DNA from: Paenibacillus contaminans
Lineage (GTDB): Bacteria; Bacillota; Bacilli; Paenibacillales; NBRC-103111
Length of the DNA stretch: 64,000 nucleotides
Direction: 5' to 3'
NCBI RefSeq assembly: GCF_003285015.1
Contig: NZ_QMFB01000020.1
Span: 62,001-126,000 of the forward strand
Notes under the pieces: model-generated
The model's input: only the letters and a program-made list of their open reading frames with translations
Database searches by the model: none
What the model was told of the DNA's origin: nothing
Position numbers and translations under genes: made by a program
Part shown: one piece after another, positions 9,617-18,740 of the stretch
Numbering within the stretch: the first letter of the stretch is position 1
Layout of the letters: each line of letters begins with the position of its first letter

Positions 9617-11332
9617 TTACACGGGCGGCCTGACCCAGCTATGCTGCACATAGGTACCGTCGTCTTCGATCATGCAATGATAGATTTGAATGAGCTCTTT
9701 CATGGCCTCCTCGGCTTGAAGATTTCCCTTCAGCAGCGGCCCCCAATTTTGCTGCTGCGGCCAAGGCCATTTGCCTTCTGGAACGGCCGCGTACCTGATC
9801 TTATCCAGCAAAGCCCTTATATATAAAATCCTCCAGCGCCAAGAGGACTTGGCCCGCTGCGGCAGCAGCGCATCCACCCGATTCGCAAGCCGATAGGCTT
9901 CTTCCGCATCCTCAACGGCCGCCCAGCCTCCGTATGCGACCGTAACTTGATTGTTCTCGATGAAGCGAATCAGTTTCATCACGTCGCTAACGACCTCATG
10001 CGAGAACTCATAAGCGATATATTGTTCCAGTATTTCTTCCGCCGTATAATCGGCATCCCAATAAAACATGCTGATCACAACTTTATTGATATCTTCGTAA
10101 ATCCCTTCGGAATAAGGAATTCCGCCGGTTACCTTATGCTTCACTTGATTCCACAGCGCTTCAAACCGTTTGGGAAGCGGAGTGGCCCCATAACCCCCCC
10201 ACGGAAATAGCCCCCACATGCTGATCTCCGGAAAATTCAGCAGCGGCAAGCCGCCGGGAACTTCTTGCTCTAGAGGGTATGCAGGGAAATCCTCATGGGC
10301 ATCGGCGAGTATATAATCCGCCCAGCCGTTTTGCTCGCGAAGAACCTCCGCGAGTCCTTCCCACTCGCCTTCATAAGGCGTATCGAACATCCAAGTCGAC
10401 AAGATGACTTTCAGCTTGGGAAAAACGCTGCCAGCCGTTTCAATAACGGCTCTTGAAATTCGTACATATCCGTTTGCCCCCCACGGAGAGCATGCCTGAC
10501 AAGCGCATCCGCCTTCATCGTACGGCCACACGCATAAATAATCGAGTTCGACTTCCTTCAATCGATGGAATGCTTCCCGCATATTTTCGAGGATATACTC
10601 TTGGGCTCCCGGGATACTGGGGCAGATGTTGTTGCCGTGATTTCCGCGCCTGCCCAAAGGGTCCGGATTGGGAAGCGCTGCGAACGCCGCGCGCGGCAGC
10701 TTGAAATCCTGATTGGGAGCTACCGTCAGGCCGATGTCGAGCCCTAGCTCTTTGGCAGTCCTGTAGGCCTTGTGCAGCTGCACAAAAACATTGTCTGTTT
10801 CCGCGTCCTCCCAGCCATATAGATTCACAATCGGAAAAACGAGCGCAATCGTATTGACCCCCCAGAGCGCCAGATCCTCCAAATACTCCCTAATTTCCGC
10901 TTCAGGCGCCACCTGATACCAGTTAAAAAAATGACTCGCCAAATACATCCCCCGTACGCTGCCCCTTGGCTGCGAGCTGCCCCGCCAGGTCGAAGGCACA
11001 AGCCCATCCTGCGTGTATAGCGACGAGTGAAGAAACTTCCCCGCTCCGTACAGCAAGCCTCTGATGTCGTTGCCAATAATGCGGATTTCATTACCTGGCC
11101 CGCCGTCAATGCGGAATCCTTCGGAGCCGACGCCCGTTTGAATGGAACAAGCGATCGTAAGCTCTCCTTCCTGGCCTCTATCCAGGAGCCTGGCACCGGA
11201 ACGCTCCTCTATGCGTCGCTTCACGATAGCCCGCAAACGCTCGGCAAAGCCGGCTGAAGTTCCTTCAATCGTCATTTTGATTGTTCCGACGCCCTGTTGG
11301 GACCTATTAGCCGAGCTTGAATTCAACTCCAT
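9617..11332 (-). CDS. Glycoside hydrolase of GH20/GH67-like architecture, family uncertain
   Basis: This probable cytoplasmic glycosidase has 571 aa and no signal peptide. An N-terminal alpha/beta domain at about residues 15-105 resembles the noncatalytic domain of GH20 hexosaminidases and GH67 alpha-glucuronidases (I-I-G-N-D-I-R-G-L-L-Y-G). A TIM-barrel follows from about 125 (R-G-M-Y-L-A-S-H-F-F-N-W-Y). A cysteine-rich W-P-Y-D-E-G-G-C-A-C-Q-A-C segment at about 265-280 could bear catalytic acids or a metal site. It is the last gene of an operon with MalFG-type permeases and a family-1 binding protein, so it should process their imported oligosaccharide. The catalytic residues cannot be assigned by eye. 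Confidence 0.68.
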   Translation of the reverse strand: MELNSSSANRSQQGVGTIKMTIEGTSAGFAERLRAIVKRRIEERSGARLLDRGQEGELTIACSIQTGVGSEGFRIDGGPGNEIRIIGNDIRGLLYGAGKFLHSSLYTQDGLVPSTWRGSSQPRGSVRGMYLASHFFNWYQVAPEAEIREYLEDLALWGVNTIALVFPIVNLYGWEDAETDNVFVQLHKAYRTAKELGLDIGLTVAPNQDFKLPRAAFAALPNPDPLGRRGNHGNNICPSIPGAQEYILENMREAFHRLKEVELDYLCVWPYDEGGCACQACSPWGANGYVRISRAVIETAGSVFPKLKVILSTWMFDTPYEGEWEGLAEVLREQNGWADYILADAHEDFPAYPLEQEVPGGLPLLNFPEISMWGLFPWGGYGATPLPKRFEALWNQVKHKVTGGIPYSEGIYEDINKVVISMFYWDADYTAEEILEQYIAYEFSHEVVSDVMKLIRFIENNQVTVAYGGWAAVEDAEEAYRLANRVDALLPQRAKSSWRWRILYIRALLDKIRYAAVPEGKWPWPQQQNWGPLLKGNLQAEEAMKELIQIYHCMIEDDGTYVQHSWVRPPV

Positions 11333-11353
11333 TCCCCCACTCCCTCTTTTGTG

Positions 11354-12187
11354 TTAACCCTTGGTGGCCCCTGCGATCAAACCGGAAACGATCTGTCTTT
11401 GCAACAATAAATAAACGACAATACTCGGCAAAATGACGATGACGGCCGCAGCAAAAACCGCTCCGAGATCGCTCCCGAACTGCTGGCTTTCGAAATATTT
11501 CATCACTAACGGGACCGTACGGTTTTCTTGACCGGATGTAATGAGCAGCGAATACAGGAAGTCGTTCCATGATGCAAGATAGGCCAATATGGCGGCGGTA
11601 GCAAATACCGGTTTTGCCAAAGGTACGATAATTTGAAAATAGGTCCTTACGAATCCGCTGCCCTCCATATAGGCGGACTCCTCCATATCTTTGGGAATCG
11701 TCAAGAAGAAGCTCCGGAAAATATAGATCGAGATCGGCATGGACAACGATACGTATACGAACACAAGCCCCGCCTTCGTATCGTAAAGACCGATTTGCTT
11801 CAACAATAAATACAGCGGAAAAATAATCGCGGTTGTCGGGACCAGCAAAGACAAGGAAAGGACGGAGAACATCCATTCGCTGCCTTTGAATGGATGTCTT
11901 GCAAACACATATGCCGCCATACTGAATAACAGCAGGACAAAGACAACGGAGACCAAGGTGACAATAGTGCTGTTTAAAAAAAACAGCAGCAGCGGGGCCT
12001 TCTGAAACGCGCTGATATAGTTGGCGAAGCTTAATCGGCTGGGCAAAGAAAAAGCGGATTCCAAAATTTCAGGAGTCGTCTTGAACGACGCAATGAACGT
12101 CCAAACGAATGGAACAATCGAGATGCATGCGATGATGCATAAAAAAATCAATCTCAATCCTTCCTTGGTTATTCTGCGTATGCTCAT
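11354..12187 (-). CDS. MalG-type carbohydrate ABC permease (locus B)
   Basis: This inner-membrane permease (277 aa) has six predicted helices. The EAA loop reads E-E-S-A-Y-M-E-G-S, then I-I-V-P-L-A-K-P, with Glu replacing the usual Asp of DGA. The C-terminus G-L-I-A-G-A-T-K-G is characteristic of MalG-like subunits. It lies 11 bases downstream of its MalF-type partner and 21 bases upstream of the glycosidase, so all are likely cotranscribed with the binding protein at 13148-14458. Confidence 0.92.
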   Translation of the reverse strand: MSIRRITKEGLRLIFLCIIACISIVPFVWTFIASFKTTPEILESAFSLPSRLSFANYISAFQKAPLLLFFLNSTIVTLVSVVFVLLLFSMAAYVFARHPFKGSEWMFSVLSLSLLVPTTAIIFPLYLLLKQIGLYDTKAGLVFVYVSLSMPISIYIFRSFFLTIPKDMEESAYMEGSGFVRTYFQIIVPLAKPVFATAAILAYLASWNDFLYSLLITSGQENRTVPLVMKYFESQQFGSDLGAVFAAAVIVILPSIVVYLLLQRQIVSGLIAGATKG

Positions 12188-12198
12188 GGTCTTTCTCC

Positions 12199-13080
12199 TT
12201 ACTCCAGATAATGGGATTGTCCTAATTTCGATAACTTGGTAATGAATAAGATGATGCCAATGCCAAGGACGAATATGACGGTTCCGATTGCGTTTGCATA
12301 ACCGTAATCATTGTCTGACATCGCGGTTTTATACAGGAGAAGCGAGAGGTTCATCGTCTGGTTGCCCGGACCTCCGTTCGTCGTTAAGTAAATCACCTCA
12401 AACATTTTCAAGGCGCCGGTCGAAGCCAAAATGAGCGAGGTCGCGATAATATTTCTTAACATGGGAAGCGTGATGTAGCGATGGACTTGGGTGCCCGTCG
12501 CACCGTCGATTGTAGCCGCTTCGTAGATGGAAGCGGGAATTGCAGCAATTTCAGAAGAGACGATCAGCGTGATGATGCCCGCAAACAAGATCGACGTCAG
12601 CGTAACCGACAGAAATGCCGTTCTCGGATCCATATACCAGTTCATTTCGAAATCGGAAAACCCTATCCACTGAATGAACTGGTTGACGAGGCCGTAGCTC
12701 GGCTGGAAGAACGAATAAAACAATCTCGCAAGCGCCGCTACGGCAATCATATTGGGAATCAAATAGACGACTTTAACGAATCTTGAAAACTTGTCCCGCC
12801 GCATCGTAACTAGCGCCACAAGTACGCCGAGACCTACGAAGACGGTGCACTGCAGCACCAGCCAGATCAGCGTGTTAAACAAACTCGCAATAAATGCCGG
12901 ATCGTGGCGGAATAACGCCGCATAGTTTGAGAATCCGTTGAAGACGATCGGACTGACAAGATGCCATTCGGTAAAGGAGGTCACGATAACGGTTCCCAGC
13001 GGGTATGCGTAGAACATCAGAAAAATAATGACCGTAGGCGCGATAAACATGCCGATCCAAAACTTATGTTTGATGACCAT
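12199..13080 (-). CDS. MalF/UgpA-type carbohydrate ABC permease (locus B)
   Basis: This membrane permease (293 aa) forms the channel with the MalG-type protein. Hydrophobic helices begin at F-I-A-P-T-V-I-I-F, and the EAA loop is the canonical E-A-A-T-I-D-G-A followed by Y-I-T-L-P-M-L. The N-G-G-P-G-N-Q-T motif, typical of this subfamily, is present before the penultimate helix. It is the second gene of a binding protein-permease-permease-glycosidase operon and lies 67 bases after the binding-protein gene. Confidence 0.92.
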   Translation of the reverse strand: MVIKHKFWIGMFIAPTVIIFLMFYAYPLGTVIVTSFTEWHLVSPIVFNGFSNYAALFRHDPAFIASLFNTLIWLVLQCTVFVGLGVLVALVTMRRDKFSRFVKVVYLIPNMIAVAALARLFYSFFQPSYGLVNQFIQWIGFSDFEMNWYMDPRTAFLSVTLTSILFAGIITLIVSSEIAAIPASIYEAATIDGATGTQVHRYITLPMLRNIIATSLILASTGALKMFEVIYLTTNGGPGNQTMNLSLLLYKTAMSDNDYGYANAIGTVIFVLGIGIILFITKLSKLGQSHYLE

Positions 13081-13147
13081 GACATTTAACTCCCTTGCAT
13101 AACCTGTTCTTACTTGTTATACAGCCGCTTTGTCCAGGAAATCATAA

Positions 13148-14458
13148 TTACTTGATTTGACTGGTTAGCGTTTTGGCGAATTGTTCAGGGGTCTGCTTGA
13201 ACGCAAGAGACGCAAGATTCTGAGTGATGTTGCTGGTGACGCTTTCTTGATAAATCGCCCACGGCGTAACGTACGTATACTTGGCGCCTTTCGCTTGGTT
13301 GATCAGATCTTTCAGCATCGGATCGATCTGGTATTGAGCTACGTCGATATTCTTAGAAGCGGGCACCAGGTTCAGCTTGGTCAACTTATCGATTTGGCCT
13401 TGCTTGTCCGTAAGGAATTTAATGAATGCAACCTCAGCATCGTATTTTTTCTTATCCAAGCTGCTTGCCATGAAGGTGAAGCCCGGTGTAGAAAAAATGC
13501 CGTCCCCTGGGAATTTGGCGACTCCCAGATTATCCTTTAAACCTTTAATCGATTTTTGCTCGTCGTATGCGTCGGCCGTCAGCCAGATGCCGTTGGCAAT
13601 CATGGCCGCTTTGCCTTGCAGGAAATAGTTCATGGCTCCTGCATAATCCAGGCCGACCGCATCTTTCGTGGAATATTGAGTCAGAATCTTCTTGAGATTA
13701 TCCGCGGCGGCGATGACTTCAGGCGTCTCATACGTTTCCGGATGATTGGTATTCGCCAGTTTGTTGCCCGCTTCGCCATTGGTGCCGATCAACGAAATAA
13801 ACCACAGATTGGCGGTCCATCCGTTTTGCGCCGTGTTGGCGGCGATCGGAGCAATTCCTTTGGCCTTCAGCATTTCGCACTGCTTGAAAAATTCCTCCCA
13901 GGTTGTTGCAGGCGCTTGAATACCGGCATCATTGAATAATTGTTTGTTATAGAAATACCCGACGACGTCTTTATGGCTTGTGACAGCATGCCATTTGCCG
14001 GTATTGTGGTTCCATGCCTCCATGCCGCGTTCGTCAAGGTTGGACTTCCAATCGGGATCAGCCTCAATATACGGCTTGAGGTCCAACGCTACACCGCTTT
14101 TAGCTGCCAAATCCGCAATCGAACCGCTATCCGTAACGGCAATATCCGGAAAATCTCTGCCCGAGATCATCACTTTCAGTTTCTCGTTCATCGCGGAATC
14201 GTCAGGCACGTCCTCCACTTTAACGACAATCCGGTTTTCATTTTGCTTGTTGAATGTTTCGATTTCTTCTTTTAAATACCCGGCAAACGGATGATTGCCG
14301 ACCCATGAAGTCAAAAACTTAATTTCAACGGGTTCCGTTTGGGCAGGCGAATTCGTCGAGGCGCCGCCACCGGCTTTATCCGTACCGCATGCTGACACCG
14401 TTGCCGTCAACATGACCAGCGAAGCAACTGAAGCCATATTCCGAAAACGCTTACTCAT
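13148..14458 (-). CDS. Family-1 sugar-binding lipoprotein (locus B)
   Basis: This extracellular solute-binding protein (436 aa) has the usual length for MalE/UgpB-like family 1. The signal peptide ends in lipobox V-S-A-C with Cys24 as the lipidated residue, followed by a Gly/Ser/Thr linker. AAGGGAGG precedes the ATG. It is the first gene of operon B and is divergent from the YesM-like kinase gene at 14747, whose response regulator probably controls it. It differs from the LplA-type proteins of the other loci, which are about 100 residues longer. Confidence 0.92.
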   Translation of the reverse strand: MSKRFRNMASVASLVMLTATVSACGTDKAGGGASTNSPAQTEPVEIKFLTSWVGNHPFAGYLKEEIETFNKQNENRIVVKVEDVPDDSAMNEKLKVMISGRDFPDIAVTDSGSIADLAAKSGVALDLKPYIEADPDWKSNLDERGMEAWNHNTGKWHAVTSHKDVVGYFYNKQLFNDAGIQAPATTWEEFFKQCEMLKAKGIAPIAANTAQNGWTANLWFISLIGTNGEAGNKLANTNHPETYETPEVIAAADNLKKILTQYSTKDAVGLDYAGAMNYFLQGKAAMIANGIWLTADAYDEQKSIKGLKDNLGVAKFPGDGIFSTPGFTFMASSLDKKKYDAEVAFIKFLTDKQGQIDKLTKLNLVPASKNIDVAQYQIDPMLKDLINQAKGAKYTYVTPWAIYQESVTSNITQNLASLAFKQTPEQFAKTLTSQIK

Positions 14459-14746
14459 TGCGTTGATCCTCCCTTAGTTCGTTTGTATTTTACTTACCTT
14501 CCTTATCTTAAAAAAATCGGGCACTCTATAGAATAGAACCCTATGACTTCAAGTATTGTATTTTTTACTTGATTTTCAATTTCGGAGCGGCTGCCGTTCT
14601 TCCTCGAAAGAAAGTTGTATCTTTTTTACTTTCTATCAATTTCATTACCTTATTCGCGAATCATTTTCTTTGTCAAAGGAAATCAAGCGCTTCTAGCGAA
14701 TGGTTTATGTACATCATTGCGTTAATTCGAAGGCAGGGAGTTAAAC
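14459..14746. promoter_or_regulatory. Divergent control region between operon B and its two-component system
   Basis: This AT-rich 288-base gap lies between divergent genes and must hold both promoters and presumably the AraC-type regulator operators. The run of near-repeated TTTTTTACTT and TATCTTTTTTACTTTC around 14555-14635 is suggestive. No element is clear enough to name. Confidence 0.45.
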
Positions 14747-16555
14747 ATGCTGCGCAATCTCTTTACGAACCGCTCCATCAAAAGAAGTATGATCGTTTTC
14801 GTAGCCGTTATCGTCTTGATCCCTATGGTCACGACGGGTATCTATTTTTATGCTGTCGTTTCTTCCATTTTAAGCAATCAGGTTCTCAATAAGTTGAACG
14901 ATTTCACAAATGAAACGAACAAGCTTATCCATTCCCAGTTTGAGAGCACAAGCAATTTATTTTTTAATCTCATCAACAATAAAGACATTACGGAAAACAT
15001 AAGCCATTTAAACAAAGACAGCGTTCAACCCGCCAATCAACTATTAATCAGGGATACGCTGCAAAAAGGGGTTCAACATAATCTGTTTTTCAATTATGCG
15101 TGGGAAAGCGGCCTAATCAACTCGATATTTATTTTTAATGCCGACGAAAAGAATTATTTCTATTTGAGATACGATTCCTTAAAACTGATCAATACGGAAA
15201 ACTACTCGGAGCTGGTACGTAAATACCGAAACCAAAACAGCCGATTCGAAATCATCCCCCCGACAGCCGTCAACCCCACCATTTTTTACATCCGTAATTT
15301 CTATGATGAGAACGCTTCTTTAAAAGGCACCATCGTCTTAGACATTAATGAAAGTATCATCTCAAAAACGTATGAAGGCATCAATCAATATAAAGGCTCC
15401 CAAGGGATGATTTTTAACAACGACGGGATTGTCGTTTCAGCCACCGATAAAACCATGCTCGGAAAAAAAGCGCCTGATGTGATGCTGACGAAAAAAATGA
15501 CCGGCGCAGGCAAACAAATAAAAATCGATAATCAGAAGTTCTGGATCGCTGCCAAGGAAATCAAAGGCTACGATCTGACATCATTAATCGTTGTGCCTGA
15601 AAAGTCAGTCTTTCTGGACCTGAACAAAAGTATCCGAAATTACTTGTATATGATTGCCTTATTAGTGATCATTTTCGTTGTTATCGGAATCTTATATTCT
15701 TCTCATGTTATACGCCACATTAAAGATCTTATTGAGAAAATGGAAAAGGTACAGCAAGGCAATTATAATGCCCGCATGGGCGGGTACAAAGAGATCGAAT
15801 TGATTCGCTTAAGCAATATTTTCAACAAAATGATCAACCGCATCGATTATTTGTTCAATGAGGTATATAATAACCAGCTTCTCATTAAAGAGGCCGAGTT
15901 AAAATCGCTGCAGGCGCAGATTAACCCCCACTTTTTGTTCAATGTACTCCTTTCGATTGGATGGAATGCCAAAATGTCAAAAAACGACACCATCTATAAG
16001 ATGGTGTCGTCACTGAGCGAGCTGCTGCAAGCCAGCATTTATACGGATTCAAACCAGACGACTACGATTAGGGAAGAAATGAAATATGTGGAGTTTTATC
16101 TTTATCTTCAGAAAGAACGCTTTGGAGATAAATTCACAATCCAAGTGGATATCGATCAGTCGGTCATGGACTATTCCCTTCCCAAGCTGTGCATTCAGCC
16201 GATCGTTGAAAACGCAATCGTCCATGGGCTGGAAAATAAACTAACTCAAGGCAATTTATTTATCAGCGCCTATGAGAAGTGCGGAATGCTCGCCATTGAA
16301 ATCGCGGACGATGGAGTCGGATTCGATACCGCCGCTTTGGACCTCGAAGGAAATCATAAAGCGGCATCCAAAACATACGATAAAAACCACACTCACATTG
16401 GATTGGTCAACGTAAACAAGCGAATGAAATTCATGTATGGCGATAAGTATGAAATTGCCGTTCACAGCGAACAAGGTAAAGGGACTACTGTTTCGATCCG
16501 CATACCGGCATATAAAGGAGGGTCTCAAATTGTTTCGGGTCATGATTGCCGATGA
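14747..16555 (+). CDS. YesM-like sensor histidine kinase
   Basis: This membrane sensor kinase (602 aa) has an N-terminal membrane segment at about residues 15-37, an extracellular Cache-type domain to about 295, and a second membrane segment at about 298-318, followed by HAMP. A His_kinase (LytS/YesM) phosphoacceptor block reads Q-I-N-P-H-F-L-F-N with His near residue 395. The ATPase domain shows the N-box I-V-E-N-A-I-V-H-G and the G-box D-D-G-V-G-F-D. Its partner is the response regulator whose TTG start lies inside its last codons. It is divergent from operon B and likely senses that operon's substrate at the cell surface. Confidence 0.93.
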   Translation: MLRNLFTNRSIKRSMIVFVAVIVLIPMVTTGIYFYAVVSSILSNQVLNKLNDFTNETNKLIHSQFESTSNLFFNLINNKDITENISHLNKDSVQPANQLLIRDTLQKGVQHNLFFNYAWESGLINSIFIFNADEKNYFYLRYDSLKLINTENYSELVRKYRNQNSRFEIIPPTAVNPTIFYIRNFYDENASLKGTIVLDINESIISKTYEGINQYKGSQGMIFNNDGIVVSATDKTMLGKKAPDVMLTKKMTGAGKQIKIDNQKFWIAAKEIKGYDLTSLIVVPEKSVFLDLNKSIRNYLYMIALLVIIFVVIGILYSSHVIRHIKDLIEKMEKVQQGNYNARMGGYKEIELIRLSNIFNKMINRIDYLFNEVYNNQLLIKEAELKSLQAQINPHFLFNVLLSIGWNAKMSKNDTIYKMVSSLSELLQASIYTDSNQTTTIREEMKYVEFYLYLQKERFGDKFTIQVDIDQSVMDYSLPKLCIQPIVENAIVHGLENKLTQGNLFISAYEKCGMLAIEIADDGVGFDTAALDLEGNHKAASKTYDKNHTHIGLVNVNKRMKFMYGDKYEIAVHSEQGKGTTVSIRIPAYKGGSQIVSGHDCR

Positions 16556-17801
16556 TGAACACGTAATCAAAAACGGGCTTAAAAATTTTATAGACTGGGA
16601 TGAACTGGATTGCCAAATCGTCAGTGAAGCCAGCAACGGCTTAGAGGCGCTGGAGGAGCTGAAAACGAAAAAAATCGACATCGTGATCACGGACATCAAA
16701 ATGCCCGGCTTAAACGGCATCGAGCTGTCTGAAGCGGTTTCCAAACATTACCCGAAAACAAAGGTTATTTTACTAACGGGTTTTGCGGACTTTTCATTCG
16801 CCCAATCCGCCATTCAGTATGGCGTGATTGATTTTATTATAAAGACGAACCCCCTCGATAAAATACAGGAAGCTATTCGGAAAGCCAAAAGCTTCATCAT
16901 CCAGCAGCGGGAAGCGGATTCGAAAATCAGGCAATTAGAAGAAGTAATGACCAACACGATACCGGAGATCAAACGAAGCTTCTTGCAAGATGTTCTCCAC
17001 CGCAGCATCCACCCGGCCGACGTCGAAACCAAAGCGCAGAGCCTTGGAATAAACCTAAAGCATTATTTTATATTAGCATTCGATATAAAAACTAAGGCGG
17101 ATACCGATTCGTACAATCCCGATAAAGAGGAACATCTCATCACGTCTGTAATCCATTTCCTGAATCAGTCGTTTAAAGACTACAGCCCGATCCTTTTGAT
17201 TCCAAGTAATGAAACGGTGATCCTGCTTGTATCGTTCGAGGAAGATGATTATTCCCTTCATATACGAGACGTCAACCGAATTTGCAATGAGCTCATCGAA
17301 ATTTCAGAAAGCTTTATGAACACTGTCGTTTCGGTTGGAGTCAGTAATATGCATACCTCCCTATTGGAGCTGCATATCGCGTATCAAGAAGCCAAACAAG
17401 CGTTATCCGAGCAATTTTATACGGGATTACAGATCTCGATGATCGAATCCGTCACCTCTATCGTCAGCGCCAAAGGTAACGACAATATATCGATCGAGAA
17501 AGTAATATCATATATTGAAGCTAATTACAGCAACGATATCGATCTGCAGACGCTGGCCAATCACGTTCACTTGAATAGCAGCTATTTGAGCCGCCTGTTT
17601 AAAAAAGAAACGGGTGAAACCATCACGGAAGCCATTACGCGATACAGAATCCAGCAGGCAAAGCTTCTTTTACAAAATAGCGAAACCAAGGCCTACGTAG
17701 TCGGCATGATGGTAGGTATCGGCGACTCCGCGTATTTTTCAAATGTGTTCAAGAAATACACAGGCCTTAGTCCGAAGGATTATCGTGCTAAATTTAGGTG
17801 A
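16530..17801 (+). CDS. YesN-like response regulator with AraC output domain
   Basis: This cytoplasmic response regulator (423 aa) has a receiver domain at residues 1-120 with acidic pocket A-D-D-E and phosphoacceptor in I-V-I-T-D-I-K-M-P. A variable linker follows, and a C-terminal AraC HTH lies at about 325-420 (Y-L-S-R-L-F-K-K-E and G-D-S-A-Y-F-S-N-V-F-K-K-Y). The start is a TTG at 16530-16532, with AGGAGG at 16516-16521. The gene overlaps the kinase by 26 bases, implying translational coupling. An upstream ATG at 16437 would add 31 residues not belonging to a receiver fold. Confidence 0.92.
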   Translation: MFRVMIADDEHVIKNGLKNFIDWDELDCQIVSEASNGLEALEELKTKKIDIVITDIKMPGLNGIELSEAVSKHYPKTKVILLTGFADFSFAQSAIQYGVIDFIIKTNPLDKIQEAIRKAKSFIIQQREADSKIRQLEEVMTNTIPEIKRSFLQDVLHRSIHPADVETKAQSLGINLKHYFILAFDIKTKADTDSYNPDKEEHLITSVIHFLNQSFKDYSPILLIPSNETVILLVSFEEDDYSLHIRDVNRICNELIEISESFMNTVVSVGVSNMHTSLLELHIAYQEAKQALSEQFYTGLQISMIESVTSIVSAKGNDNISIEKVISYIEANYSNDIDLQTLANHVHLNSSYLSRLFKKETGETITEAITRYRIQQAKLLLQNSETKAYVVGMMVGIGDSAYFSNVFKKYTGLSPKDYRAKFR

Positions 17802-17826
17802 AAAATGCTTGTGACGATCCGCAACC

Positions 17827-18723
17827 CTATCCTTTCACGCTGCCAAGCACGATGCCTTTCATAAAATATTTTTGCAGAAAAGGGTAAAGGACCAGAACAG
17901 GCATCGCGGCCATAAAGATTTGCGAAGCTTTGGTCGTACGGTCCGATACTTCCGCCAGCGCCTTCATATCCTCTGCCGTCAAGTTTCCTCCTGCGGTGAA
18001 CAGCTCCGTGCTTACGACAAGCGTCTGCAAGTAGGTCTGCAGCGGATAATTCGCCGGCGAGTTCATATAGATCAGGCCGTCGAACCAGGAATTCCATTGA
18101 CCGACACATGTAAAAAGCAAAATGGTCGCCAGCGCAGGCATCGATATCGGAACCATGATTTTCCACAGCAGCTGCCAGTGGGTACAGCCGTCGACAAATG
18201 CGGCCTCCTGGATTTCCTTCGGCGTACCGCGAAAGAAATTGAGCAGCAGCACGATATTAAACACCGCCACCGCTCCCGGAAGGACAAGCGCCCAGATCGT
18301 ATCGAGCATATGGTAGTTGCGAATGACCATATAAGTAGGAATGAGTCCCCCGCTAAACAGGATCGTCACAAAGAAAAACCACACATAAAAGGTTCGCATG
18401 GGGAAATCCGCCCGCTCCTTCGACAGCGGATATGCGGAGATAATGACGACCGCTAAGCTGATGATCGTCCCCAGGACAACCCGTTTTATGGAAACCAGCA
18501 GCGACTGCAGAAATTCCGGTTTGGACAGCGCGTATTTATAGGAGCTCAGTGTAAAATCAACCGGCCACAGCTTCACCGCCCCCGCCGTTGCCGCCGAGCT
18601 GGAGCTGAAGGACAACGCAAGGATGTTAATGAGCGGAAGCAAGCAAACCACAGCCAAGACAATTAGAAATACATTGTTACAGAGGAGAAAAATTTTACGT
18701 CCCAGCGAGTCGTTGATGTCCAT
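17827..18723 (-). CDS. LplC-like carbohydrate ABC permease (locus C)
   Basis: This membrane permease (298 aa) has six helices, EAA loop E-A-A-F-V-D-G-C followed by I-M-V-P-I-S-M-P, and C-terminus K-G-I-V-L-G-S-V-K-G. It is the last gene of the kinase-independent importer operon C and ends 25 bases from the convergent response regulator at 16530-17801, with no visible terminator between them. It lies 17 bases after its LplB-like partner. Confidence 0.92.
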   Translation of the reverse strand: MDINDSLGRKIFLLCNNVFLIVLAVVCLLPLINILALSFSSSSAATAGAVKLWPVDFTLSSYKYALSKPEFLQSLLVSIKRVVLGTIISLAVVIISAYPLSKERADFPMRTFYVWFFFVTILFSGGLIPTYMVIRNYHMLDTIWALVLPGAVAVFNIVLLLNFFRGTPKEIQEAAFVDGCTHWQLLWKIMVPISMPALATILLFTCVGQWNSWFDGLIYMNSPANYPLQTYLQTLVVSTELFTAGGNLTAEDMKALAEVSDRTTKASQIFMAAMPVLVLYPFLQKYFMKGIVLGSVKG

Positions 18724-18740
18724 GAATGCCTCTCCTTTCT

